A stretch of DNA of 7,631 nucleotides from Candidatus Bathyarchaeota archaeon. GTDB lineage: Archaea > Thermoproteota > Bathyarchaeia > Bathyarchaeales > Bathyarchaeaceae. Where the stretch lies: contig JAOUJL010000066.1 of assembly GCA_029883255.1 (NCBI GenBank), positions 1 to 7,631 on the forward strand, read 5' to 3'. This document shows, in pieces, positions 1 to 5,285 of the stretch (its first letter is position 1; every line of letters starts with the position of its first letter). The notes under the pieces were generated by a model, which was given only the letters and a program-made list of their open reading frames with translations, did no database searches and had not been told where the DNA came from. Position numbers and translations under genes: made by a program.

Positions 1-59
1 TAACTCAGGTCAAGTTATCCATCGTTTATTGAATAATTCAGTTAAGATTTTCGCATACA

Positions 60-842
60 TTATTTTTGTTCAATAATCTTCATGTAGGCAATCGTGGCTG
101 CTGTAACGAATATTGCTGAGAAAACAACTAGGTTTCTTATCATATCAAATGCAAAAGGTGGGTTACCTAAGAGAAAGGCTCTAATCAGGTTTGCACCGTT
201 GCTTAAAGGGTTGAGTTCAGCTAGCACTACCAAGGGCTGTGGCATTATTCCCTCTTGACCAAGCGTCTGTATCAGCGACAGTGGATAGAAAATACTACTG
301 CAGAAAAAGAGCACGTAATATATCAAACCTCTTACGGTGATGAATTTTTCGAAGCTAGATATGGAAACTGCAGCCGCTATGCTTACACCTGAGATTCCTG
401 TCGCTAACAGAAACAGAGCACCTAGAATTATGAAGAGCTGCGGAAGCGAGGGGAAGCCAATGATTAGAAAAGTTGTCAAGAGTAGTGGTGTCATGTACAT
501 CATTCCTCTCAATCCACCTGCTAGCAATCTGCCTAAAGCTAGTTCCAAACGTGTAATTGGAAGGCTGAGCATGTAATGGTGAATTTGGCGACGTACTTCC
601 ATGTTAATCTCTCGACCAATCATGAAAGCCGAGGCAAATAAGCCAACAACCGTGACGCCTGGAGCGAAAAAGCTGAAGTAGCTTTTGATCTGCTCAGCTA
701 TCTCAGGACTCAACATCCGATCATATACAACTGCCATTATCAGCAAGTCTGCAAGATTCATACTTATCAGACCTGCTAACCACCACTTATAGCGGAAAAA
801 GTTTCTAAAATCATGTTCAATTAAATGAAGAATCGCTTTCAT
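60..842 (-). CDS. ABC-2 type transporter permease B (exporter membrane subunit)
   Basis: A 260-residue integral membrane protein, the last gene of a three-gene exporter operon. About six hydrophobic segments can be seen (roughly residues 21-40, 59-76, 113-130, 134-160, 170-192 and 236-255). Two motifs typical of the ABC-2 permease family are present: HHYMLSLPITRLELALGR at about 88-105, the coupling-helix region, and LNPLSNGANLIRAFLLG at about 210-226. It has the usual length for a DrrB/NatB-like half transporter. It is a clear paralogue of the gene just upstream, so the two probably pair as a heterodimer driven by the ATPase at 1629-2594. The ATG directly follows the TAG of permease A with no gap, and a perfect GGAGGT lies 9 bases upstream inside that gene, so translation is probably coupled. 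The substrate cannot be told from sequence; drug, lipid or peptide export are all possible. Confidence 0.9.
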   Translation of the reverse strand: MKAILHLIEHDFRNFFRYKWWLAGLISMNLADLLIMAVVYDRMLSPEIAEQIKSYFSFFAPGVTVVGLFASAFMIGREINMEVRRQIHHYMLSLPITRLELALGRLLAGGLRGMMYMTPLLLTTFLIIGFPSLPQLFIILGALFLLATGISGVSIAAAVSISSFEKFITVRGLIYYVLFFCSSIFYPLSLIQTLGQEGIMPQPLVVLAELNPLSNGANLIRAFLLGNPPFAFDMIRNLVVFSAIFVTAATIAYMKIIEQK

Positions 843-1613
843 CTATTGCCAACCTCCACCTTCAAGCCGTTTCTCATAAAATGTGACGCCGACAAACGTG
901 AATATGAAGAAGAATATGACAATGCCTATTATCGCTGCTAAAGGCATAGGAGACATGGTCAAGTATCTTTCTATTCCTGTACCCCAGCGGAACAAGTCAG
1001 AAGCATAAGTAACAGGGTTGAATTGTGAAAATGCTGCGTACGCTTGATTTGCGTCTTGAACAAAAGCTTGAGGATACATTGCAGTGCTTAATCGAACTAT
1101 AAGGGCACTTAAGACTCCCATGAAAATATCAAAGCGGTCACCTGACTTCAACGTAACTGCAATCGTAATGCTCATCCCGGAGATGCCAAAAGCAAACAAG
1201 AAGAGAGCTGAAAAAGCAACAAGAAGGTTAAGCGGATTCGCAAGTCCAATTATAAAGAGCGTAATTGCGATAATTGGGCCTACAAGAATGAAACTTCGTA
1301 TTCCACCGCCAATAGATCTCCCCAAAACAAGTTCCTTGCGGGAAACAGGAAGACTTAACAGATACTCGAAAACACCGTGTTCAGCTTCTTCAAAAATATC
1401 ATATCCAATGAATACAGAGGCAGAATATAGCATCATTATTACAACACCGGCAACATAAAACTCAAAATAGATATCTGCCAACTCAGGCACAACCATGCGA
1501 GAAGCAATTAAACCAAAGAAAGCAACCTGCGCAGCAAACCATATTGTACGTAAGATTATGATGAACTTGAATTGTATGAACCTGCGCAGGTCTCTTTCAA
1601 TAACTAGCAGCAA
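843..1613 (-). CDS. ABC-2 type transporter permease A (exporter membrane subunit)
   Basis: A 256-residue membrane protein with about six hydrophobic segments (roughly residues 18-38, 52-70, 104-124, 128-154, 163-183 and 223-246). It carries the ABC-2 signatures EYLLSLPVSRKELVLGR (83-99) and FNPVTYASDLFRWG (198-211). It aligns with permease B along its length: IERDLRRFIQFK here against IEHDFRNFFRYK there near the N-terminus, and again around the SLP-R-EL-LGR motif. The start is a TTG at 1611-1613. It is the only plausible start in frame, because the ATPase stop codon is just 15 bases upstream in the same frame and the next Met is residue 40. GAGG precedes it by only 3 bases, which is short spacing. 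The C-terminal GGGW codons double as the SD of permease B. It should form the membrane channel with permease B; the substrate is unknown. Confidence 0.9.
   Translation of the reverse strand: MLLVIERDLRRFIQFKFIIILRTIWFAAQVAFFGLIASRMVVPELADIYFEFYVAGVVIMMLYSASVFIGYDIFEEAEHGVFEYLLSLPVSRKELVLGRSIGGGIRSFILVGPIIAITLFIIGLANPLNLLVAFSALFLFAFGISGMSITIAVTLKSGDRFDIFMGVLSALIVRLSTAMYPQAFVQDANQAYAAFSQFNPVTYASDLFRWGTGIERYLTMSPMPLAAIIGIVIFFFIFTFVGVTFYEKRLEGGGWQ
852..857 (-). promoter_or_regulatory. Ribosome binding site of permease B, inside the permease A gene
   Basis: On the minus strand GGAGGT lies 9 bases before the ATG at 842. It falls within the codons for the C-terminal Gly-Gly-Gly-Trp-Gln of permease A. 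It is a full match to the core anti-SD and fixes the permease B start. Confidence 0.7.
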
Positions 1614-1628
1614 TTTCCTCGTCTTTTT

Positions 1629-2594
1629 TCACCTTGAATTGCCCTTTTGCTCTGCTTCCTCAATAGTCAATCCCGTGTAATGAACAAAGACGTCATCAAG
1701 CGATGGTTCGCTCATACGAATCGAAGAAATTGGCAACCCTGCATTCGAAAACAGGTTCACAACCCGAGGAACAACCTTCTCCACCTTGTTAAGATGAATT
1801 CTCAGGTCATCTGGCTTCACCACCACTACTTCCACTACTTCTTTGAAACCTTTCAATTCATCTAGAACGTTGTTGCTCACTTTCTTTTCAAGTTGAACCT
1901 CGACAACATCTCCTCCAAGGATGCTGTCCTTCAATGTTTTGGGCGTGTCACATACCAACATCTTGCCTTTGTGCATAATTCCAACGCGGTCAGAAAGTAC
2001 ATCTGCTTCGTAAAGCTCATTAGTGGCCAAGATTATGGTGGAACCTTCATCTCGGAGTTCTCGAATCATATTCCAAATTTTGTGTTTGCCAACAACGTCG
2101 ATTTGAGAAGTAGGCTCGTCAATGAATGCGATTTTGGGTCTTTGAATCAGAATCTTGGCAACTTCAACACGTTTCTTCATCCCACCAGAAAGACCATGAA
2201 TCCTTTTCCGCCTATGATCCCACATATTAACATGTTCCAACACCTGCTTGACTCTTCGTTTCCGCTCTCGCGTTGAAAGACCACAGACTTTCGCGTGCCA
2301 ATTCAAGACGTCCCATGGCGTGCTGACCCACATAAGTTTAGGGTCTTGAAAACAGATACCAATCAGCTTTCTCACATCATCTGGGTCTTTTCTTATATCA
2401 TAATCACCAACGATTGCTGTTCCATTGGTCGGCTTAATCACTGTTGAAAGTATAAGAACAGTTGTTGTTTTTCCAGCGCCGTTAGGACCCAGCAATCCAA
2501 AGATCTCTCCCTCATCAATACTCAAACTGAGTTTATCCACTGCGATCAAGTCCTTGAAACGCTTTGTCAAATCGATCGTCTGAATAATAGCCAT
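1629..2594 (-). CDS. ABC transporter ATP-binding protein, DrrA/NatA-like, with Asn at the switch-histidine position
   Basis: A 321-residue cytoplasmic ATPase that would power export through the two downstream permeases. Walker A is GPNGAGKT (36-43), the Q-loop Gln is Q83 in CFQDP, the signature is LSGGM (135-139), and Walker B is IAFIDE (155-160) with catalytic Glu160. The D-loop reads SQID (163-166), where SGLD is more usual. At the H-loop the sequence is ATNEL, so residue 192 is Asn where nearly all ABC ATPases have His; the codon is a clear AAT. The remaining 100 or so residues form the accessory C-terminal domain of the DrrA/CcmA-like group, ending in EPSLDDVF (296-303), close to the family's EP-LEDVF motif. 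The ATG has GAGGG 6 bases upstream. It is the first gene of the operon and is separated from glyA by 197 bases, so it probably has its own promoter. Confidence 0.93.
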   Translation of the reverse strand: MAIIQTIDLTKRFKDLIAVDKLSLSIDEGEIFGLLGPNGAGKTTTVLILSTVIKPTNGTAIVGDYDIRKDPDDVRKLIGICFQDPKLMWVSTPWDVLNWHAKVCGLSTRERKRRVKQVLEHVNMWDHRRKRIHGLSGGMKKRVEVAKILIQRPKIAFIDEPTSQIDVVGKHKIWNMIRELRDEGSTIILATNELYEADVLSDRVGIMHKGKMLVCDTPKTLKDSILGGDVVEVQLEKKVSNNVLDELKGFKEVVEVVVVKPDDLRIHLNKVEKVVPRVVNLFSNAGLPISSIRMSEPSLDDVFVHYTGLTIEEAEQKGNSR

Positions 2595-2597
2595 AGT

Positions 2598-2632
2598 ATG
2601 CCCTCATTAGTTCCGCGAGTTTTTTGGGGCAT
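2598..2632 (-). promoter_or_regulatory. Inverted repeat that could pair over the ATPase ribosome binding site
   Basis: In the mRNA sense (minus strand), ATGCCC (2632 to 2627) is complementary to GGGCAT (2603 to 2598), with 23 bases between. The second arm contains the last three G of the SD GAGGG (2605-2601). The six-pair stem would therefore cover the ribosome binding site of the ABC operon. The stem is short and the loop long, so it may be chance. Confidence 0.3.
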
Positions 2633-2723
2633 GATTAATGAACGGGACTATTGGATAAGCATATCGTCTTTCACGAAGCCTGTACAGCGGATTAATCAAA
2701 GGCTGCTTCTCTGTCTATGTCCC

Positions 2724-2732
2724 AAAAATATA
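2724..2732 (-). promoter_or_regulatory. AT-rich box: possible TATA box of the ABC operon or T-tract terminator of glyA
   Basis: The minus strand reads TATATTTTT followed by GGG, inside the 197-base gap between glyA and the ATPase. As a TATA box it would start transcription near 2700 and give a leader of about 105 bases. As a T-tract about 60 bases after the glyA stop it could end glyA transcription. The rest of the gap (2595-2791) holds short palindromes (CTGTACAG at 2680-2687, GATTAATC at 2690-2697, CATGCATG at 2734-2741) but no gene, tRNA or clear small RNA. Confidence 0.25.
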
Positions 2733-2791
2733 CATGCATGAAGAATTACGGTTTTCTCTTACCTTTTTTCTGGTCTTTTCGCATGCAAACA

Positions 2792-4108
2792 CTAACGAAT
2801 CTTGACATACTTGTACGCTTCAGTCATGTTCTCAAAGCAAAAATGAACCTTCTGAAAATCCTTCCGAAACTCAACGACATCCTTCTTTACTTTATTCACG
2901 TCTTCTTTGTCTATGACAACTCTTTTCATAAACTCCGCAATTTCAGCCATCTCACTTTCCTTCATTCCCAACCTTGTAACCTCACTAGTCCCTAAGCGAA
3001 TACCTCCAGGATGCATAAAATGACGACCAGCCTTGATGTCCCAAGGCAACAGATTCCGATTCAAAATAACATTAGCCTTCTCCAATTCGCCTTCAATAGT
3101 ACCTCCGTCACCATACTTCGTGATATCAACTAAAACCACATGTGATTCAGTGAAGCCCTTATGTTCTGCTAAAACATCGAAACCACGCTCAAACAAAGCC
3201 TGTCCTAAAGCCTTCGAATTCTTAACAACCTGCCTAACATACTCCTTACCAAACTCCAACATCTCAGCACAAGCTATAGCCACTCCAGCTACAGCGTGAA
3301 GATGATGATTACTCGAAAGCCCAGGAAAAGTCGCCCGCTTAATCCTATCCGCATACCGGTCCCAAGACAACACGCCACCATGCTGAGGCCCAAACAATGT
3401 CTTGTGAGTACTCAACGTAACAACATCAGCCCCTTCCCTCAAAGGATCCTGAAAACAACCTCCACCAATCAAACCAGCCACATGAGCCGCATCATACGCT
3501 ACTGTGGCTCCTACATCACGAAACGTATCAGCCAACTCCCGCACAGGATGCGGAAACGGAAAAACACTGGCACCAAACATCACCAGCTTAGGAGCCTTTC
3601 CCTTCTCCACAAGCTTCTTAACCCTCTCCTTCGTCCGTTCAACATCAATATTCAACTCCTTATGATCTAAGGCAAGATATTCCACGACCAAGTCGCGAAC
3701 AGCCCCAGCAGTTCCCCCAAACTCTTTCTTCCCCGTGCTAATGTGCCCTCCACAAGGAATAGGCAGGGCCATCATAACATCGCCTGGGTTTGTGAACGCC
3801 GTATAAAGCACCAAATTCGAGAAAACACCCGATATGGGACGGACATCAACAAACTCCGCCTTGAACAGCTTCTTCATCAACTCAATACAAAGAAGCTCCA
3901 CCCGATCAATGTACACGCATCCAGCGTACACACGCTCTTCAGGCCAGCCTTCCGCATATCGATTTCCAAAATCGGTTACCAACGCCTCACGCACAGCCGG
4001 GCTTGGCACATTCTCACTCGCAATCAACGGAAGCGCCTCTCTAAACCATCTGTGATGCTGTTGAAGGAGCCCAAACGTTCGGTCATAATACTCACGAGCA
4101 GACGTCAT
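2792..4108 (-). CDS. glyA: Serine hydroxymethyltransferase, archaeal type
   Basis: A 438-residue PLP enzyme that interconverts serine and glycine while loading a C1 unit onto a pterin carrier in the cytoplasm. Whether the carrier is tetrahydrofolate or tetrahydromethanopterin cannot be read from the sequence. Family landmarks run in order: LIASEN (28-33, with Glu32), NRYAEGWP (49-56, with Tyr51 and Glu53), SG at 93-94, GGH (120-122, the His that stacks on PLP), YDAAH (205-209, with Asp206 for the pyridine nitrogen), STHKT with the PLP-binding Lys236, and GGIRLGT with Arg371, which binds the substrate carboxylate. The length is slightly above bacterial GlyA (about 415-420) and normal for archaeal forms. 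The ATG is preceded by GAGGTG at a 5-base spacing. It is divergent from secG and probably monocistronic, with the ABC operon 197 bases downstream. Confidence 0.96.
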   Translation of the reverse strand: MTSAREYYDRTFGLLQQHHRWFREALPLIASENVPSPAVREALVTDFGNRYAEGWPEERVYAGCVYIDRVELLCIELMKKLFKAEFVDVRPISGVFSNLVLYTAFTNPGDVMMALPIPCGGHISTGKKEFGGTAGAVRDLVVEYLALDHKELNIDVERTKERVKKLVEKGKAPKLVMFGASVFPFPHPVRELADTFRDVGATVAYDAAHVAGLIGGGCFQDPLREGADVVTLSTHKTLFGPQHGGVLSWDRYADRIKRATFPGLSSNHHLHAVAGVAIACAEMLEFGKEYVRQVVKNSKALGQALFERGFDVLAEHKGFTESHVVLVDITKYGDGGTIEGELEKANVILNRNLLPWDIKAGRHFMHPGGIRLGTSEVTRLGMKESEMAEIAEFMKRVVIDKEDVNKVKKDVVEFRKDFQKVHFCFENMTEAYKYVKIR

Positions 4109-4166
4109 AAACGCACCTCGACATCATATCAACCTTGACAAAAATAAAACCTTTGGAATGACATAA

Positions 4167-4178
4167 CTTTAATTAAAG
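4167..4178. promoter_or_regulatory. Palindromic TATA-like element shared by glyA and secG (candidate)
   Basis: CTTTAATTAAAG is a perfect 12-base palindrome in the divergent spacer between glyA (start 4108, leftward) and secG (start 4228, rightward). Read on either strand it resembles an archaeal TATA box. With about 22 bases from box edge to initiation it would give leaders of roughly 37 bases for glyA and 28 for secG, long enough to include both SD sequences. No transcript data are available; a second AT-rich stretch (AAAAATAAAA, about 4140-4149) could serve instead. Confidence 0.4.
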
Positions 4179-4227
4179 GGTAGTCATCCAGCTTATAACC
4201 AAAAGAACCAAGTCTGAGGCCTCATTG

Positions 4228-4422
4228 ATGAGTAGCAAACGAAAGAAAAAACGCGAGAAAAAGGCGCCTATGCCGATGCAAAGCGCTGGCTTACTTCGAT
4301 TCTTTGAAGAAGAAACTCGCGGCGTAAAAGTGAGACCCGAGATAGTTATGATCTTAGTAGTAGCACTGATAGTGTTTTGTATTTTGCTGAAACTAGGGAT
4401 TTTTCCAGGTCTTCCTCCCTAA
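4228..4422 (+). CDS. secG: Preprotein translocase subunit Sec61-beta (SecG)
   Basis: A 64-residue tail-anchored membrane protein, the small subunit of the archaeal SecYE-Sec61beta protein-conducting channel. The N-terminus is highly basic (KRKKKREKK, residues 4-12). It is followed by the family hallmark APMPMQSAGLLRFFEEE (13-29), then KVRPE and one hydrophobic segment (about 38-57) ending in a short Gly/Pro tail. Length and layout match archaeal Sec61-beta proteins. The open frame also allows a TTG at 4225, but the ATG at 4228 is preferred because GAGG at 4216-4219 sits 8 bases ahead of it. The gene is divergent from glyA and runs towards the Sm-like gene, whose stop is 43 bases away. No other translocon gene is in the window. 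Confidence 0.92.
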   Translation: MSSKRKKKREKKAPMPMQSAGLLRFFEEETRGVKVRPEIVMILVVALIVFCILLKLGIFPGLPP

Positions 4423-4465
4423 TGTTCAAACGTTTCACAGTCTAGAAAATGAGGCAATACCAAAA

Positions 4466-4756
4466 CTATTTGCTTTTATGCAAAACTTCAATGCGTTGAA
4501 CAGCATTCAAATTAACAAATATCTCGCTTCTTTTCTCCTTACTCACAACCTGTGGCACTGGCTGTGCTATCGTGGACCGCAGTACTACCAGGTCAGCGTC
4601 TGAAAGCCAAATCCCAGGCGGTTGCCGCGTAACTGCAACTAGCGTTCCTTCAAATCCGTATGAAGCATCTAAAATCGCCACCATTCGCCGACCTATATTT
4701 CGTTCAAGCATGTGAAATATCGTTGGAGGTAGTTCAGTCCGAGACATTGCAATCAC
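4466..4756 (-). CDS. Divergent Sm-like (LSM domain) small protein
   Basis: A 96-residue soluble protein. From about residue 17 the pattern MLERNIGRRMVAILDASYGF, then EGTLVAV, then WLSDADLVVL resembles the N-terminal helix and Sm1 strands of Sm/LSM proteins, where the usual run is IG-V-V-LKDG--F-G-L--FD--MNLVLEDA. The Sm2 part is weak: EIFVNLNAVQRIEVL (79-93) stands where the family has an RG-N motif. Canonical Sm rings bind U-rich RNA; RNA binding by this divergent form is inference. Two starts are possible: GTG at 4754-4756 (96 residues) or ATG at 4745-4747 (93 residues). Neither has a good SD. A TATA-like box about 22 bases upstream would place transcription initiation near the GTG, suggesting a leaderless or nearly leaderless mRNA. 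It lies downstream of the helix-turn-helix gene on the same strand, 93 bases away. Confidence 0.68.
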   Translation of the reverse strand: MIAMSRTELPPTIFHMLERNIGRRMVAILDASYGFEGTLVAVTRQPPGIWLSDADLVVLRSTIAQPVPQVVSKEKRSEIFVNLNAVQRIEVLHKSK

Positions 4757-4776
4757 TATAATGTTGTATTTTCAAC

Positions 4777-4784
4777 AATAAAAC
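4777..4784 (-). promoter_or_regulatory. Probable TATA box of the Sm-like gene
   Basis: The minus strand reads GTTTTATT, ending about 20 bases before the GTG at 4756. Standard archaeal spacing would start transcription at about 4753-4757, right at the start codon, which agrees with the lack of an SD there. Confidence 0.35.
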
Positions 4785-4829
4785 TTTATCCTACCTTCTT
4801 GGCTGTTAAACATCAAGGGCTTGTTGTAG

Positions 4830-4848
4830 CTGATGAAGAGCTTATCAG
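4830..4848. repeat. Small hairpin just past the helix-turn-helix gene
   Basis: CTGATGA, five bases (AGAGC), then TTATCAG. The stem is seven pairs including one G-U when read as plus-strand RNA; on the minus strand one pair is lost. It starts two bases after the stop of the gene at 4850-5095. No T-tract follows on the minus strand, so a terminator role is not supported. Confidence 0.3.
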
Positions 4849-4849
4849 G

Positions 4850-5095
4850 TTACACAAATAGTCGTCTAATGTATCCTGCGTAGATGTTAAAAGTGATAAC
4901 GCCGTTTACTGAGCGGGTTCTAATTCCTGTAATTTCACTGATCTGTCTAACTGTCAAAGGTTTTTCTGATCTATTCAATGACCGAAAGATTTTTTCCGTG
5001 TAACCTTTATAGGTCATCGTGTCTTGTAAGTAAAACTCGTCCTTAGTGCATCTCCTTTCTCCAGCTTTCGTTAAAGTATACTTATACCTTAACAT
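4850..5095 (-). CDS. Small (winged) helix-turn-helix protein, probable transcription regulator
   Basis: An 81-residue basic protein that I cannot assign to a named family. The C-terminal half (about residues 33-80) has the pattern of a helix-turn-helix: EKIFRSLNRSEKPLTVRQIS as first helix and start of the second, SEITGIRTRSVNGVITF as the turn and recognition helix, then YAGYIRRLFV. The N-terminal YTLTKAGERR (6-15) resembles the strand-plus-Gly edge often seen in archaeal winged-helix proteins. The ATG is the only start in frame before an upstream TAG. It has no SD, but a TTAAATAAA box lies about 47 bases upstream, giving a leader of about 23 bases. The gene is divergent from the DUF2070 gene, with inverted repeats in the shared spacer, so self-regulation or control of its neighbour is plausible but unproven. 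Confidence 0.6.
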   Translation of the reverse strand: MLRYKYTLTKAGERRCTKDEFYLQDTMTYKGYTEKIFRSLNRSEKPLTVRQISEITGIRTRSVNGVITFNIYAGYIRRLFV

Positions 5096-5133
5096 ATATA
5101 GACCAGCTTGGGAGCCTGTCTACATAATAATTC

Positions 5134-5180
5134 GCCCCAAGTTTATTTAACTGTTATGTAAAAAACTTCTATTTAGGGGC
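5134..5180. repeat. Two-part imperfect inverted repeat in the divergent spacer
   Basis: Outer arms GCCCC (5134-5138) and GGGGC (5176-5180) enclose inner arms AAGTTT (5139-5144) and AAACTT (5163-5168). The left arms are contiguous; the right arms are parted by seven bases. The element overlaps the likely TATA box of the helix-turn-helix gene, so a protein bound here would block that promoter. It could be an operator or chance in AT-rich DNA. Confidence 0.35.
5142..5150 (-). promoter_or_regulatory. Probable TATA box of the helix-turn-helix gene
   Basis: TTAAATAAA on the minus strand is close to the archaeal TATA consensus. Usual spacing puts the transcript start near 5118, about 23 bases before the ATG at 5095. 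It overlaps the inverted repeat at 5134-5180. Confidence 0.45.
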
Positions 5181-5200
5181 TGAATACGTAAAATTTCAGC
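5179..5200. repeat. Perfect 6-10-6 inverted repeat, candidate operator
   Basis: GCTGAA (5179-5184) and TTCAGC (5195-5200) are exact reverse complements separated by ten AT-rich bases. The 22-base span suits a dimeric helix-turn-helix binding site. It lies about 86 bases before the first ATG of the DUF2070 gene, two bases overlapping the outer arm of the neighbouring repeat. No second copy was seen elsewhere in the window. Confidence 0.35.
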
Positions 5201-5285
5201 ATTGAACACTTTCTAGATTACCGTTTTGCAACCCCAATCTTTTTGAACTCATATTTCAACAAATTTATGAACACGTTACTAGGCG

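Noticed and set aside
1893..2276. Plus-strand open frame of 127 codons opposite the ABC ATPase
   Set aside because: Antisense to the conserved ATPase core; composition follows from the complement of the ATPase codons. The frames at 337-576, 1084-1458, 1495-1680 and 1647-1865 opposite the exporter genes are likewise shadows.
60..2594. ABC exporter cluster as a bacteriocin or antibiotic export and immunity system
   Set aside because: No precursor peptide, modification enzyme or immunity gene is adjacent; only a generic three-gene ABC-2 exporter can be supported.
2595..2791. Possible tRNA or C/D-box small RNA in the glyA-ATPase gap
   Set aside because: No T-loop consensus, no paired acceptor arms and no properly spaced C and D boxes on either strand; only short palindromes.
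3743..4138. Plus-strand open frame of 131 codons opposite glyA
   Set aside because: It lies antisense to a full-length glyA with all catalytic residues intact; its Arg/Ser/Thr/His-rich product has no fold pattern and no SD. The frames at 3033-3299, 3296-3670 and 3834-4055 are rejected for the same reason.
4826..4915. TGATGA and CTGA boxes resembling a C/D-box RNA on the plus strand
   Set aside because: The C box has a pyrimidine at its first position, the D-like box is too far away, and most of the span lies inside the helix-turn-helix gene.
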